A stretch of DNA of 64,000 nucleotides from Streptomyces sp. NBC_01198 (GCF_036010485.1 NZ_CP108568.1:6804001-6868000); one strand, 5' to 3'; shown: positions 45,683 through 53,881, counted from the first letter of the stretch. The notes: generated by a model not told the origin, from the sequence alone. Translations and numbers: made by a program.

Positions 45683-46420
45683 CTAAATCGTGTCCGCCAC
45701 CGCGCGTTCCCGAGGTGGCGGCCCCGCCGGTGCACCGGCGCCGGTTCGCGTACCCGCCCCGCCGTCGCCGAAAACCCGCAGGAAGAACTGCGCGAGCGGG
45801 CCGATCGCCAGCGCGTAGAGCACGGTGCCGACGCCGACCCCGCCGCCGAGCAGGAAACCCGCGGCCAGCACGGTCAGTTCGATGCCGGTGCGGATCAGCC
45901 GCAGCGAGCGGCCGGTCCTGCGGTGCAGCCCGGTCATCAGCCCGTCACGCGGACCGGGGCCGAACCGGGCCGCTATGTAGAGGCCGGTCGCGACACCGTT
46001 GAACAGCACCCCGGCGAGCAGCAGCGGGATGCGGACGCCCAGCGCCTCGACATGCGGGATCAGCGCGCAGGTCGCGTCGATCGAGACGCCGACCAGCACG
46101 ACGTTCGACACCGTGCCGAGACCGGGCCGCTGCCGGATCGGCCACCACAGCAGCAGCACCACCGCACCGACGAGAATGGAGACGTTGCCGATGCTGATCC
46201 CGGTGTGCAGGGAAAGGCCCTGGTGGAAGACATCCCAGGGGTCGAGCCCGAGGTCGGCGCGGATCACCAGGGCGTCGGTCGCGCCGTAGAGGACCAGGCC
46301 GACATAGAGCCGTACGAGGCGGTCCACCGGCAGCGGGCCACGCGGAAGGACGGGCGGACGGGACGGAAACGGGCGAAACGGCGACAACGGTACCCCCCTG
46401 GCGGTTGTGCGGGCGCGCAT
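45683..46420 (-). CDS. YczE/YitT-type membrane protein
   Basis: A 245-residue membrane protein with about five helices and the YczE pattern: VRLYVGLVLYGATDALVIRAD, then LGLDPWDVFHQGLSLHTGIS and ARFGPGPRDGLMTGLHRRTG. Proteins of this type are usually paired with a divergent MocR-type regulator, as here (64 bp gap), and have been proposed to take part in transport, but their substrate is not settled. The start ATG 46420 gives MRARTTARG; a longer open frame upstream enters the neighbouring gene. The last 30 residues are a hydrophilic Gly/Ala/Pro tail. Confidence 0.87.
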   Translation of the reverse strand: MRARTTARGVPLSPFRPFPSRPPVLPRGPLPVDRLVRLYVGLVLYGATDALVIRADLGLDPWDVFHQGLSLHTGISIGNVSILVGAVVLLLWWPIRQRPGLGTVSNVVLVGVSIDATCALIPHVEALGVRIPLLLAGVLFNGVATGLYIAARFGPGPRDGLMTGLHRRTGRSLRLIRTGIELTVLAAGFLLGGGVGVGTVLYALAIGPLAQFFLRVFGDGGAGTRTGAGAPAGPPPRERAVADTI

Positions 46421-46484
46421 GTCACTGTGTGGCCTGTCAGGGGACACAATCCATGGCCAATCTGCGGAAGGTGGACTGAATTTC

Positions 46485-47975
46485 ATGTCGCAGTGGACTG
46501 CGTCGGTGAGCGCGGCACATCTGGCCCGGCTGCTGGAGCCGGGGCCCGCCCCCGGCGGCAACGGCCGCAAGCTGCCCGCCTACCGCGGACTGGCCGACGG
46601 CGTACGGCTGCTGGTGCTCGAAGGCCGGGTCCAGGTCGCCGCCAGGCTGCCCGCCGAGCGGGAGCTGGCGCTCGCGCTCGGAGTGAGCAGGACCACCGTG
46701 GCGGCCGCCTACGAAGCGCTGCGGGCCGAGGGCTTCGCCCGCTCCCGGCGCGGCGCCGGCAGCTGGACGGCGATCCCCGACGGGCACGTGCTGCCCTCCC
46801 GCAGCCTGGAACCGCTGCCGCCGGACGCCGCGGGATCGGTCATCGACCTCGGCTGCGCCGCGCTGCCCGCGCCCGAGCCGTGGCTGACCCGGGCCATGCA
46901 GGGGGCGCTCGCCGAACTGCCCGCCTACGCCGCCACCCACGGCGACTTCCCCGCGGGCCTGCCGGTGCTGCGCGAGGCCATCGCCGACCGCTACACCGCG
47001 CAGGGCGTGCCCACCATGCCCGAGCAGATCATGGTGACCACCGGCGCGATGGGGGCGATCGGGGCGGCCGCCCGGCGGGTGGCGGGCTTCGGCGACCGCG
47101 TCGCCGTGGAGTCGCCCAGCTACGCCAACGTGCTGGAGCTCTTCCGCGAGACCGGGTCGCGGCTGGTGCCGGTCGCGCTGCGCGAGGGCCTGGGCGGCTG
47201 GGACATGGGGGCCTGGCGGCGGGTGCTGCGGGACGCGGCGCCGCGGATGGCGTATGTGATGCCGGACTACCACAACCCCACCGGGACGCTGATCGGCGAC
47301 GAGCAGCGGCGCGAGCTGGTGGAGGCGGCGCGGGCCGCCGGGACGATCGTCGTGGCCGACGAGACGATGGCCGAACTCACCCTCGACGGCGGGGAGTCGG
47401 GTGTACGCCCGATGGCCGCGTTCGACCGCGGCGGGACGGTGATGACGGTCGGCTCGGCGAGCAAGGCGGTCTGGGCCGGGCTGCGGATCGGCTGGGTCAG
47501 GTCCACGCCCGACGTGGTCCGCCGGCTCGTCTCGGCCCGCGCCTACCTCGACCTGGGCTCGCCGGTCGTCGACCAGCTCGCCGTCGCCTGGCTGCTGCGG
47601 GGCGGCGGCTGGGACCAGGCGCTGGCCACCCGGCGGCAGCGGGCCCGCGAATGCCGCGACGACCTGGCGGCGGCGCTGCGCGAGCACACTCCCGGCTGGG
47701 AGTTCACGGTGCCGCGCGGCGGCATGACGATGTGGGTACGCACCGGGGACGTCTCCGGCTCCCGGGTCGCCGTGGCCGGCGAACGCCTCGGCGTCCGCGT
47801 CCCCTCGGGCCCCCGCTTCGGCGTCGACGGCGCCTTCGAGTCCTACGTCCGCATCCCCTTCACCGTGAGCGGCACGACGGCGGTGGAGGCGGCCACCCGA
47901 CTCGCCTCCGCCGCCGACCTCGTCCGATCCGGCGCGGCCCCCGACGCCGAGGCCACGGGCCTCTTCGTGGCCTAG
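46485..47975 (+). CDS. MocR-family PLP-dependent regulator (YczR type)
   Basis: A 496-residue fusion: an N-terminal GntR winged helix (about 20-95, LPAERELALALGVSRTTVAAAYEALRAEGF) and an aminotransferase-like class I domain (about 125-480). The PLP lysine is in VGSASKAVWAGLRIGW, and PDYHNPTGTLI and VADETMAELTLDG mark the cofactor site. MocR proteins bind PLP-amino-acid adducts and regulate vitamin B6, GABA or transporter genes. The divergent YczE-type gene is the probable target. The intergenic 64 bp contains two TGGCC elements starting at 46430 and 46454 (24 bp apart), possible binding half-sites. Confidence 0.92.
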   Translation: MSQWTASVSAAHLARLLEPGPAPGGNGRKLPAYRGLADGVRLLVLEGRVQVAARLPAERELALALGVSRTTVAAAYEALRAEGFARSRRGAGSWTAIPDGHVLPSRSLEPLPPDAAGSVIDLGCAALPAPEPWLTRAMQGALAELPAYAATHGDFPAGLPVLREAIADRYTAQGVPTMPEQIMVTTGAMGAIGAAARRVAGFGDRVAVESPSYANVLELFRETGSRLVPVALREGLGGWDMGAWRRVLRDAAPRMAYVMPDYHNPTGTLIGDEQRRELVEAARAAGTIVVADETMAELTLDGGESGVRPMAAFDRGGTVMTVGSASKAVWAGLRIGWVRSTPDVVRRLVSARAYLDLGSPVVDQLAVAWLLRGGGWDQALATRRQRARECRDDLAAALREHTPGWEFTVPRGGMTMWVRTGDVSGSRVAVAGERLGVRVPSGPRFGVDGAFESYVRIPFTVSGTTAVEAATRLASAADLVRSGAAPDAEATGLFVA

Positions 47976-48121
47976 CCCCTCCGGGGCGGGTTCCCTGACG
48001 CGGCTCCTTGCCCCGGGGCCCGGGCGGCTCCCCTCCGCGGGGGGGCGCTGCCCCCGGGTCGGGGTGCCCTTCCGCTGCGCGCGGTGCCCGGGCGGTCCCC
48101 TTTCGGCAGGGGGGTGCCTGA

Positions 48122-48251
48122 CAGGGGCGCGGGGAACTGCGCGCTCAGCCACCCACCGGCCGGTGGTCCGGGGCGGACCGGGCAGCCCCTGTGGGCCGGT
48201 GACGACCCGCGCCCCGGTGGTGGGCTGGTCGCGCAGTTCCTCGCGCCCCTG
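48122..48251. repeat. Dispersed composite palindromic repeat, full copy 1
   Basis: About 130 bp: an outer arm CAGGGGCGCGGGGAACTGCG (48122-48141, continuing to 48143) and its inverted partner CGCGCAGTTCCTCGCGCCCC (48230-48249, continuing to 48251), around an inner module with GGTGGTCCGGGGCGGACCGG and GGTGACGACCCGCGCCCC. The same composite recurs at 59722-59852. It lies in the 500-bp gap after the MocR gene. Confidence 0.85.
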
Positions 48252-48296
48252 GGGTGGTGGCGGTGCGTTGCCACACGACGCTGGGTGGGGGCTGGT

Positions 48297-48450
48297 CGCG
48301 CAGTTCCTCGCGCCCCTGATGGGCGGCGCCTGCCGCCGAGGGCGACCCCCCGAGGGGCGCGGGGAACTGCGCGACCAGCCCCCACCGGGCGGTGGTCCGG
48401 GGCGGACCGGGCAGCCCCGTTGGGGCGGGGGCGACCCGCGCCCCCGGGGG
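48297..48450. repeat. Dispersed composite repeat, rearranged copy
   Basis: Arms of the same family in the opposite order: the inverted arm at 48297-48318 and the forward arm at 48353-48373, followed by the inner module (GGTGGTCCGGGGCGGACCGG, then a GACCCGCGCCCC piece to about 48442). It has no closing outer arm, so it looks like a broken or overlapping copy. The rest of 47976-48478 contains no gene that I can support. Confidence 0.75.
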
Positions 48451-48478
48451 ATGGCGTGGGGGAGGGCGCCGATTGGGC

Positions 48479-50101
48479 TCAGGTCAGATCGGCGACCGTG
48501 CGGATGACCGCCTCCTTGCGGAGGGCCGTGGGCTCAGGGTCCGGCGCCGGAGTGGTCGTGGGGGCCGCCGGGGGTGGCGGGGGAGTGCCAGGGAGGAGGG
48601 CGAGGACGGCCTCGCGCTGCGGGGAGGTCGCCTCGTCGTCGTAGGGGTCAGGGGTCGCCGGCACCTGCAGGCGCAGCACCGGCCCGGTGCCGAGCCGGGC
48701 GTAACCCCGGCCCGGGGGCACCTCCGCGGCCGGGGTGGTGCGCTGGGCCGCCCCCAGCACCGCCTCGACGTGCTCGGGGGCGAGCCGCCCGAGCACCACC
48801 CGCGCACGGGTGTGCGCGATCACCACCGGCACCAGCGCCTCCGTCGCGTCGAGCTGGTCGGCGACGGCGACGGCGACATTGGCCGTACGCCCGTGCCGCA
48901 GCGGCACGTCGAGCAGCAGCTGCGGGTCCGGCCGCCCCTCCGCCAGCGCCAGCTGGCTGAGCGCGGTCGGCCGGTCGACCAGGATCCACAGCGGGCGCCG
49001 CGCGTCCTCGTCCACCGGGCGCCCCTCCTGCCGGGCGCGGCTGACCGCGATGAGCCGCCGCTCGGTCTCGTGCGCGGCCCATTCGAGCGTGGCGGACGCC
49101 CCGAGCAGGCCGTCCTCGACGGCGAGCACTCCCGGCCGCCCGGTCAGGCACGCGTATTCACCGGTGCCGCTGCCGTCGACGATGACGACGTCGCCGTGCA
49201 CCAGCGACTGCAGCGCGATGGACCGCAGCAGGCTCGTCGTCCCGGTGCCGGGCTGGCCGAGCGCCAGCAGGTGCGGCTCGGTGGAGCGGGCGCCGGTGCG
49301 CCACACCACCGGCGGCGCGTCCCGGGTCTCGACGGCGACACCGCCGACACCGCCGCCCCCGGCGACCGGCACGGTCCGCGGTACGGCCTCGGGGTCGGTG
49401 AAGCCGAGCACCGTCTCGCCGGGCGCGGTGACGAAGCGCTGGGCGACGATGTCGGTGGGCAGCGGCGGCAGCGCGGTGAGGGTGAGGTGGTTCTCCTCCT
49501 CGTCCCAGTCGAAGCGGTACTCCCGGCCCCGCCCGGCCTTGGCGTGCAGCAGCTGCTCGATCCGGGTGCGGGACTCGGCCTCACCGTCGGTGAAGTACGC
49601 CGGGTAGCGCAGGTGGAGCCGGGTCAGCCGGCCGCCCTCGAAGTCGAAGGAGCTGAACGCCTTCGCCCAGCTGCCGTCGTAGGTGTAGAGCGGCGCCGGG
49701 TCGGCCGGGTCGGACAGGTAGGGCACCAGCGCCTCGTACAGCGACTGCAGCCGCCCGGTCTCCGCCTCGCCGGGTCCCGCGGGTGTGGTCCCCGAGCGGT
49801 CCCGGCCCATCCAGGCCGCGGACGCGATCAGCGCGACGATGGCAAGCAGCGGGCCGTACGGCATCATCACCACGACGACCAGCCCCGCGAGGGCCAGCAG
49901 CAGCGCGGGACCGCGGCGGTCCTTGGGCGTGCGGCCCCACCACCCGCCGGTCCAGGCCGCCTGCCGGCGCATGCCGCGGGCGATGGTGATGACCGGGTGC
50001 AGCACGTCGGAGGCGCCGTCGGCGGCGCTGCGCGCCAGGTCGCGGCCGCGGACGAGTGCCGGTCGGCTGCTCAGGATGCTGGGAAGGGGACGCCTGGCCA
50101 C
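48479..50101 (-). CDS. FtsK/TraB-like membrane P-loop protein with degenerate Walker A
   Basis: A 540-residue protein. Two membrane helices near residues 66-98 (ALLLALAGLVVVVMMPYGPL, AIVALIASAAW) are followed by a beta-rich region (about 115-260) and an FtsK/SpoIIIE-like ATPase core. The P-loop place reads LGQPGTGTTS (281-290), with Thr where the Walker A lysine should be. The Walker B-like strand is VVIVDGS (305-311), and later motifs WILVDRPTALS and VVIAHTRARVVLGRLA resemble FtsK-family strands. The GTG at 50101 has GGAG 6 bp upstream. Directly upstream lies a 64-residue membrane protein with a hairpin in the gap. It may bind DNA or partner proteins without hydrolysing ATP. Confidence 0.75.
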   Translation of the reverse strand: MARRPLPSILSSRPALVRGRDLARSAADGASDVLHPVITIARGMRRQAAWTGGWWGRTPKDRRGPALLLALAGLVVVVMMPYGPLLAIVALIASAAWMGRDRSGTTPAGPGEAETGRLQSLYEALVPYLSDPADPAPLYTYDGSWAKAFSSFDFEGGRLTRLHLRYPAYFTDGEAESRTRIEQLLHAKAGRGREYRFDWDEEENHLTLTALPPLPTDIVAQRFVTAPGETVLGFTDPEAVPRTVPVAGGGGVGGVAVETRDAPPVVWRTGARSTEPHLLALGQPGTGTTSLLRSIALQSLVHGDVVIVDGSGTGEYACLTGRPGVLAVEDGLLGASATLEWAAHETERRLIAVSRARQEGRPVDEDARRPLWILVDRPTALSQLALAEGRPDPQLLLDVPLRHGRTANVAVAVADQLDATEALVPVVIAHTRARVVLGRLAPEHVEAVLGAAQRTTPAAEVPPGRGYARLGTGPVLRLQVPATPDPYDDEATSPQREAVLALLPGTPPPPPAAPTTTPAPDPEPTALRKEAVIRTVADLT

Positions 50102-50191
50102 GGTTGCTCCATGGGGTGGTTCGGGTGCGGGGACCGCGGGGGACACGCGGCGGTGCAGGAGGGGAGGGGAAGCGGGTGGGACCGAAAGCGA

Positions 50192-50218
50192 CCCGGGAGC
50201 GGGGCGACCGCTCCCGGG
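50192..50218 (-). terminator. Perfect hairpin between the small membrane protein and the FtsK-like gene
   Basis: CCCGGGAGCGG (50192-50202) and CCGCTCCCGGG (50208-50218), 11 bp perfect with a 5-base loop and no T run. It lies between two genes that otherwise look like one minus-strand operon, so it may be a partial terminator or mRNA-stability element. Confidence 0.6.
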
Positions 50219-50261
50219 CCTGCGGGTGGCATCCGTCGTGCCGTCGGCAAGGGACGGCGGC

Positions 50262-50456
50262 CTAGATCTTGATCCCGCCCAGGAGGCTGGCAAGGCTCGC
50301 GCCGCCTGCCGTGATGCTCGGCGCGATGGCGGTGCTCGCGAGGTAGAAGCCGAAGAGAGCGCTGACGATGCCGTGGGACACCTTCAGCCCGTCTTTGCGG
50401 AAGAAGAGGAACACAATGACGCCGAGCAGAACGACGCCTGAGATCGACAGGATCAT
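50262..50456 (-). CDS. Small 64-residue membrane protein
   Basis: A 64-residue protein with a short N-terminal helix (ISGVVLLGVIVFLFF), a charged turn RKDGLKVSHG and a second hydrophobic segment (ALFGFYLASTAIAPSITAGG) ending ASLLGGIKI. The ATG follows AGGAGAAAGCCC, a good ribosome-binding site. I recall near-identical small proteins beside FtsK-like genes in other streptomycetes, so the pair is probably conserved. The function is unknown; a holin-like or complex-anchoring role would fit the topology but is a guess. Confidence 0.8.
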   Translation of the reverse strand: MILSISGVVLLGVIVFLFFRKDGLKVSHGIVSALFGFYLASTAIAPSITAGGASLASLLGGIKI

Positions 50457-50698
50457 GGGCTTTCTCCTGGGTGATGGGGACGGTCACCATGAGTTCTTCC
50501 AGGGTCACAAAAAGTCATGGTTCGCGCGCGGTGGCAAACGGGTGATTTGTAGAGAATTTCGCCCATATGAGGGGACTCGCCGAAGATCTTGCCGCTGCGC
50601 ACCCCACCCGTCTCGTCCGACCGGGTGACCGCCCGTGACCCGGGCGCGCGGGTCCGCCCGCCCGCCGCCAGGGCGGCCCGCTCCGGCAGGATGGCCCC

Positions 50699-51328
50699 GT
50701 GCAGCTCACCCCGATCACCTGGCCGCGGCTCGCCGCGGCCCTCGCCGACCGGATCAGCGCGGGCCCGCCGCCCGCGGGGCCCTGGTGGCGCGTCGCGGTG
50801 GACGGCGCACCCGCCGCCGGCACCGCCGACCTGGCCGACGCGCTGGCCGCCGAACTGCCCGCGCTCGGCCACCCGGTGCTGCGGGTACGGGCGCAGGCCT
50901 TCTGGCGGCCCGCCTCGCAGCGGCTCGAGTACGGCCATCAGGACGTGGACGCGTTCTACCAGCTGTGGCTGGACACCGGAGCGCTGCGCCGCGAGGTGCT
51001 CGACCCGCTCGGTCCCGGCGGCAGCGGCCGCGCCCTGCCGTCGCTGCGCGACCCCGGGACAGACCGCTCCACCCGGGCGGAGTACGTGGCTCTGCCGCCG
51101 GGCGGGGTCCTGGTGCTGGACGGTCCGCTGCTGCTCGGCCAGGGCCTGCCGCTGGATCTGACGGTCCATCTGCGGTTGTCCGAGGCCGCGCTGCGGCGCC
51201 GTACGGAACCGGCCGAGCAGTGGACGCTGCCCGCCTACCGCCGCTACGCCCGCGAGGCGCTGCCGGAAGAGAGCGCCGATGTCCTGGTGCGTGCCGACGA
51301 TCCGCGGCACCCGGCCTGGACCGGCTGA
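50699..51328 (+). CDS. Uridine kinase-like protein lacking the P-loop lysine
   Basis: A 209-residue protein with the layout of actinobacterial uridine-kinase-like proteins: WRVAVDGAPAAGTADLADAL (30-49) stands where the P-loop should be, but GxxGxGKST is replaced by GAPAAGTAD, so Lys and the Ser/Thr pair are lost. HPVLRVRAQAFWRPASQRLE and GVLVLDGPLLLGQGLPLD correspond to later strands. It is probably not a normal kinase; it may still bind a nucleoside. The GTG at 50699 follows a purine-poor leader with GGCAGG. It is divergent from the 64-residue membrane protein gene (242 bp gap). Confidence 0.75.
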   Translation: MQLTPITWPRLAAALADRISAGPPPAGPWWRVAVDGAPAAGTADLADALAAELPALGHPVLRVRAQAFWRPASQRLEYGHQDVDAFYQLWLDTGALRREVLDPLGPGGSGRALPSLRDPGTDRSTRAEYVALPPGGVLVLDGPLLLGQGLPLDLTVHLRLSEAALRRRTEPAEQWTLPAYRRYAREALPEESADVLVRADDPRHPAWTG

Positions 51329-51401
51329 CACCGCCGCGGCGTCCGGCCCCCGGCACCGCCTTGCCGTGGAGGTGCGCGCTTCGCTAGCGTCCTCGAACAC
51401 C

Positions 51402-52418
51402 ATGACTGTCGCCACCGCGCCGCTGACCGCCGAGCACATACCCCTGGCCGTACAGCGGTACGACCGCTGGTTCTCGCGCGCCCGGCGGCCGCCGTCCCAG
51501 CGGTCCTGGCTGACCGACGGACCCGTACGCGGCGACGAGCTGGTGGCCAAGCTGCACGCCGTCCCCGGCCTCGAAGCCTGCCGCGCACTGGACGGCGACG
51601 GCAACCTGATCGGCTACCTCGCCGCCCAGCCGGTCACCCTCGCGCCCGACGACCCGGCGGCGCTGCGCACCCACCCGCGCTCGGCCCTGGTGCCCTACGG
51701 CGGCCACGCGCTGCCCGGCGGGCGGGAGACCGAGGTGCTGCGCTCGCTCTACGCCAGGATCGCCGACCGGCTGGTCGCCGACCGCCGCCTCGTCCACTAC
51801 GTCCAGGTGCCGGCCGGCGAGGTCGCCACCGCCCCCTGGGCCGACCTCGGCTTCGGCCGCGAACTCGTGCACGGCCTGATGGCGGTCAAGGCCAGGGGCC
51901 GCCAGCCGCGCGGCGTCGAGGGCCTCGGCATCCGCCGGGCCGGTCCCGGCGACCTGCCGCAGATCGGCCGGATGGCGGCGGAGTCCTCCCGGCGGCAGCG
52001 CGAGTCCGCGATGTTCCAGCCGCAGCCGGAGGGCGCGCTGGCCGCGCTGCGGCTGCACTACGCCGACGCGCTCGCCGATCCGCGCTGCGGAGCCTGGATC
52101 GCGTCCCGCAGGGGCGAGGAGATCGCCATGGTGCTGGTCGTCCCGGCCGTGCCCGACCCGGTCGTACCGGAGTCGTGCGTGGAACTCGCCGAGGCGTACG
52201 TGGAACCCGCCGCGCGCGGCGAGGGCATCAGCCGGGTGCTGCTGGCCACCGCGCTGGCGTGGGCGTACGACAACGGCCACCGCTACATCTCGGCCCGCTG
52301 GCACTCCGCCTCCCCGCTGGCCGCGGGGCACTGGCCGGCGGTCGGCTTCCGGCCGGTGGCCTACCGGCTCAGCCGGACGCTGGACGCGCGCATCGGCGGA
52401 GTGCCGGGCAGCTACTGA
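51402..52418 (+). CDS. GNAT-family N-acetyltransferase
   Basis: A 338-residue protein with two GNAT-like halves. The C-terminal half (about 170-325) has the clearer acetyl-CoA region: LAEAYVEPAARGEGISRVLLATALAWAYDNGH, a degenerate V-x-x-x-x-R-G-x-G-x-x pattern, followed by ISARWHSASPLAAGHWPAVGF. The N-terminal half (LVPYGGHALPGG, LRSLYARIADRLVADRRL) is a degenerate partner domain. Substrate unknown. The ATG at 51402 is preceded by CTCGAACACC with no strong ribosome-binding site. It stands 73 bp after the uridine-kinase-like gene. Confidence 0.82.
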   Translation: MTVATAPLTAEHIPLAVQRYDRWFSRARRPPSQRSWLTDGPVRGDELVAKLHAVPGLEACRALDGDGNLIGYLAAQPVTLAPDDPAALRTHPRSALVPYGGHALPGGRETEVLRSLYARIADRLVADRRLVHYVQVPAGEVATAPWADLGFGRELVHGLMAVKARGRQPRGVEGLGIRRAGPGDLPQIGRMAAESSRRQRESAMFQPQPEGALAALRLHYADALADPRCGAWIASRRGEEIAMVLVVPAVPDPVVPESCVELAEAYVEPAARGEGISRVLLATALAWAYDNGHRYISARWHSASPLAAGHWPAVGFRPVAYRLSRTLDARIGGVPGSY

Positions 52419-52486
52419 GGACGGGCTGACGTCCCGTCGGCCGCGATCCCGGCATATCCGAAACACCGTGCCAATTCCGGCATTTC

Positions 52487-52533
52487 GCAGTGACGCCGAT
52501 CACTGCCGGCCGGATCCGTGACCGGCGTCACGG
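52487..52533. promoter_or_regulatory. Two consecutive inverted repeats with GTGA/TCAC half-sites
   Basis: GCAGTGA-N6-TCACTGC (52487-52506) and CCGTGAC-CGGC-GTCACGG (52516-52533). Both are perfect. AGTGA and TCACT resemble BldD half-sites. They lie 70-115 bp after the GNAT stop and about 200 bp before the candidate promoter of the LysM-M23 gene; they could instead be terminator hairpins. Confidence 0.4.
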
Positions 52534-52707
52534 GCCGAACACGGTCCGGCTCCCCGGCGACACCCGCTGTTTCCGGTCCGGGCCGTTTGTCACCCTGTGC
52601 GGCCCGCCGCTCGACTCGCGGTGACCGGTCCGCATACGTACCGGCGTGTACGGATGGCGAGGAGTAACCGCCGGTACGGGCGGATTGGGGCGGCATGCCG
52701 CGTTTGG

Positions 52708-52737
52708 TTGCCCGCCGCTCCCGGCGTCGTCTAGCTT
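52708..52737 (+). promoter_or_regulatory. Candidate promoter before the c-di-AMP riboswitch
   Basis: TTGCCC (52708-52713), an 18-bp spacer, then TAGCTT (52732-52737). Transcription would start near 52744, about 35 bases before the riboswitch begins. The -35 is weak. Confidence 0.4.
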
Positions 52738-52780
52738 CGCCCTACCGCGGGCCGGACGTCCGCGGTATCCGCCGGGCGGG

Positions 52781-52981
52781 ACGCCGAATCCTGCCGCCGC
52801 CCGGTATCGGGAACAGCCGAGCACTCAGGGCAGGAGCGGGGGACCCAGGTAGGTCGCCGTCCGGGGACACCGGACGGCTCGGGGTGAAGCCGCGCGACCG
52901 TACGCGCTCCTCGGAGCGCGGCCACGGCGGACCGCGGCCGGGCATCTCCTGCCCGAACCCGACAGCTCACCTCGCAGGCGT
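52781..52981 (+). promoter_or_regulatory. Cyclic-di-AMP riboswitch (ydaO/yuaA class)
   Basis: The actinobacterial ydaO pattern is clear: ACGCCGAATCCTGCC at the start, GGCAGGAGCGGGGGACCCAG in the middle, CTCGGGGTGAAGCCG, and CCCGAACCCGACAGCTCACC near the end. The closing helix is ACGCC (52781-52785) with GGCGT (52977-52981), directly before the AGGAGAGG ribosome-binding site. The class is known before Streptomyces rpfA and other wall-peptidase genes, where c-di-AMP turns expression off. It should control the LysM-M23 gene starting 18 bp later. Confidence 0.9.
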
Positions 52982-52998
52982 AGGAGAGGAATTCCCCC

Positions 52999-53823
52999 AT
53001 GCCCGCAAAGGGACAGCACCGCAAGCCCCGCTCGCTCAACCGCCTGACCCGGGTGTGCATCGCGGCGGGCACCGGAGGCGCCGCCCTCGCGGTGCCGCTG
53101 CTCGGCGTCGGCCACGCGTCGGCCGCCGAGCCCACCAAGGCCCCCGCCGCTTCCGCGAAGTCGCACGAGTACACCGTCGTCCGCGGGGACACCCTGGCGA
53201 AGATCGCCACCACCCACCACGTCAAGGGCGGCTGGAAGTCGCTGTACAAGGCCAACAAGAAGGTCATCGGAGCCAACCCGAGTCTGATCCGCCCCGGCCA
53301 GCACCTCACGCTGAACACCGCCCCGGTCAAGGCCGCGCCGGCCCCCGCGAAGAAGGCCGCCCCGGCCCCGGCCAAGAAGGCCGCGCCCGCGGCCGCCAAG
53401 AAGGCCGTCAGCTCCACCGGCTACACCAAGCCGGTCGGCGACGCCGCCATCGGCACCCCTTACCACGCCCAGGGCTCCAACTGGTCCTCCGGTTACCACA
53501 CCGGTGTCGACTTCCTGGTCTGGACCGGCACCCCGGTCCACTCCGTGGCGGCGGGCACCGTGGTGCACGCAGGCGCCGACGGCGCCTACGGCAACGACGT
53601 GATCATCCGGCACGCCGACGGCAAGTACACGCTGTACGGCCACCTGACCAAGCCGGTTGTCTCCGTCGGCCAGACCGTCGCCTCCGGCCAGGAGATCGGC
53701 ATATCCGGCGCCACCGGCAACGTCACAGGACCGCACCTGCACTTCGAGGTCCGCACCACGCCGAACTACGGTTCCGACATCGACCCCGTCGCCTACCTCG
53801 CGGCGCACGGTGTCACCATCTGA
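52999..53823 (+). CDS. Secreted LysM-M23 peptidoglycan peptidase
   Basis: A 274-residue exported protein. The signal peptide spans about 1-42 (a basic start with RKPRSLNRLTRV, then a hydrophobic core ending GHASAAE). A LysM domain follows (about 57-105, YTVVRGDTLAKIA...LIRPGQHL), then a Lys/Ala/Pro repeat linker (APAKKAAPAPAKKAAPAA) and an M23 domain (about 165-265) with the zinc ligands in SGYHTGVDF and GPHLHFEV. It should bind peptidoglycan by LysM and cut cross-bridges. Expression is placed under a c-di-AMP riboswitch. The LysM-M23 part is closely related to that of the Rpf-type protein at 61.1 kb. Confidence 0.93.
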   Translation: MPAKGQHRKPRSLNRLTRVCIAAGTGGAALAVPLLGVGHASAAEPTKAPAASAKSHEYTVVRGDTLAKIATTHHVKGGWKSLYKANKKVIGANPSLIRPGQHLTLNTAPVKAAPAPAKKAAPAPAKKAAPAAAKKAVSSTGYTKPVGDAAIGTPYHAQGSNWSSGYHTGVDFLVWTGTPVHSVAAGTVVHAGADGAYGNDVIIRHADGKYTLYGHLTKPVVSVGQTVASGQEIGISGATGNVTGPHLHFEVRTTPNYGSDIDPVAYLAAHGVTI

Positions 53824-53840
53824 GTCGCCTGACGCCCCAC

Positions 53841-53881
53841 GGCAGTGCCCGCCCGGTCTTCACCACCGGGCGGGCGCTGCC
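53841..53881. terminator. Strong bidirectional hairpin terminator
   Basis: A 17-bp stem with one mismatch, GGCAGTGCCCGCCCGGT (53841-53857) with ACCGGGCGGGCGCTGCC (53865-53881), and a 7-base loop. It lies 17 bp after the LysM-M23 stop and overlaps the last seven codons of the convergent LAL regulator. Confidence 0.88.

Noticed and set aside
48100-48470. CRISPR array
   Set aside because: The repeats alternate in orientation, differ in spacing and have no regular spacers or cas genes.
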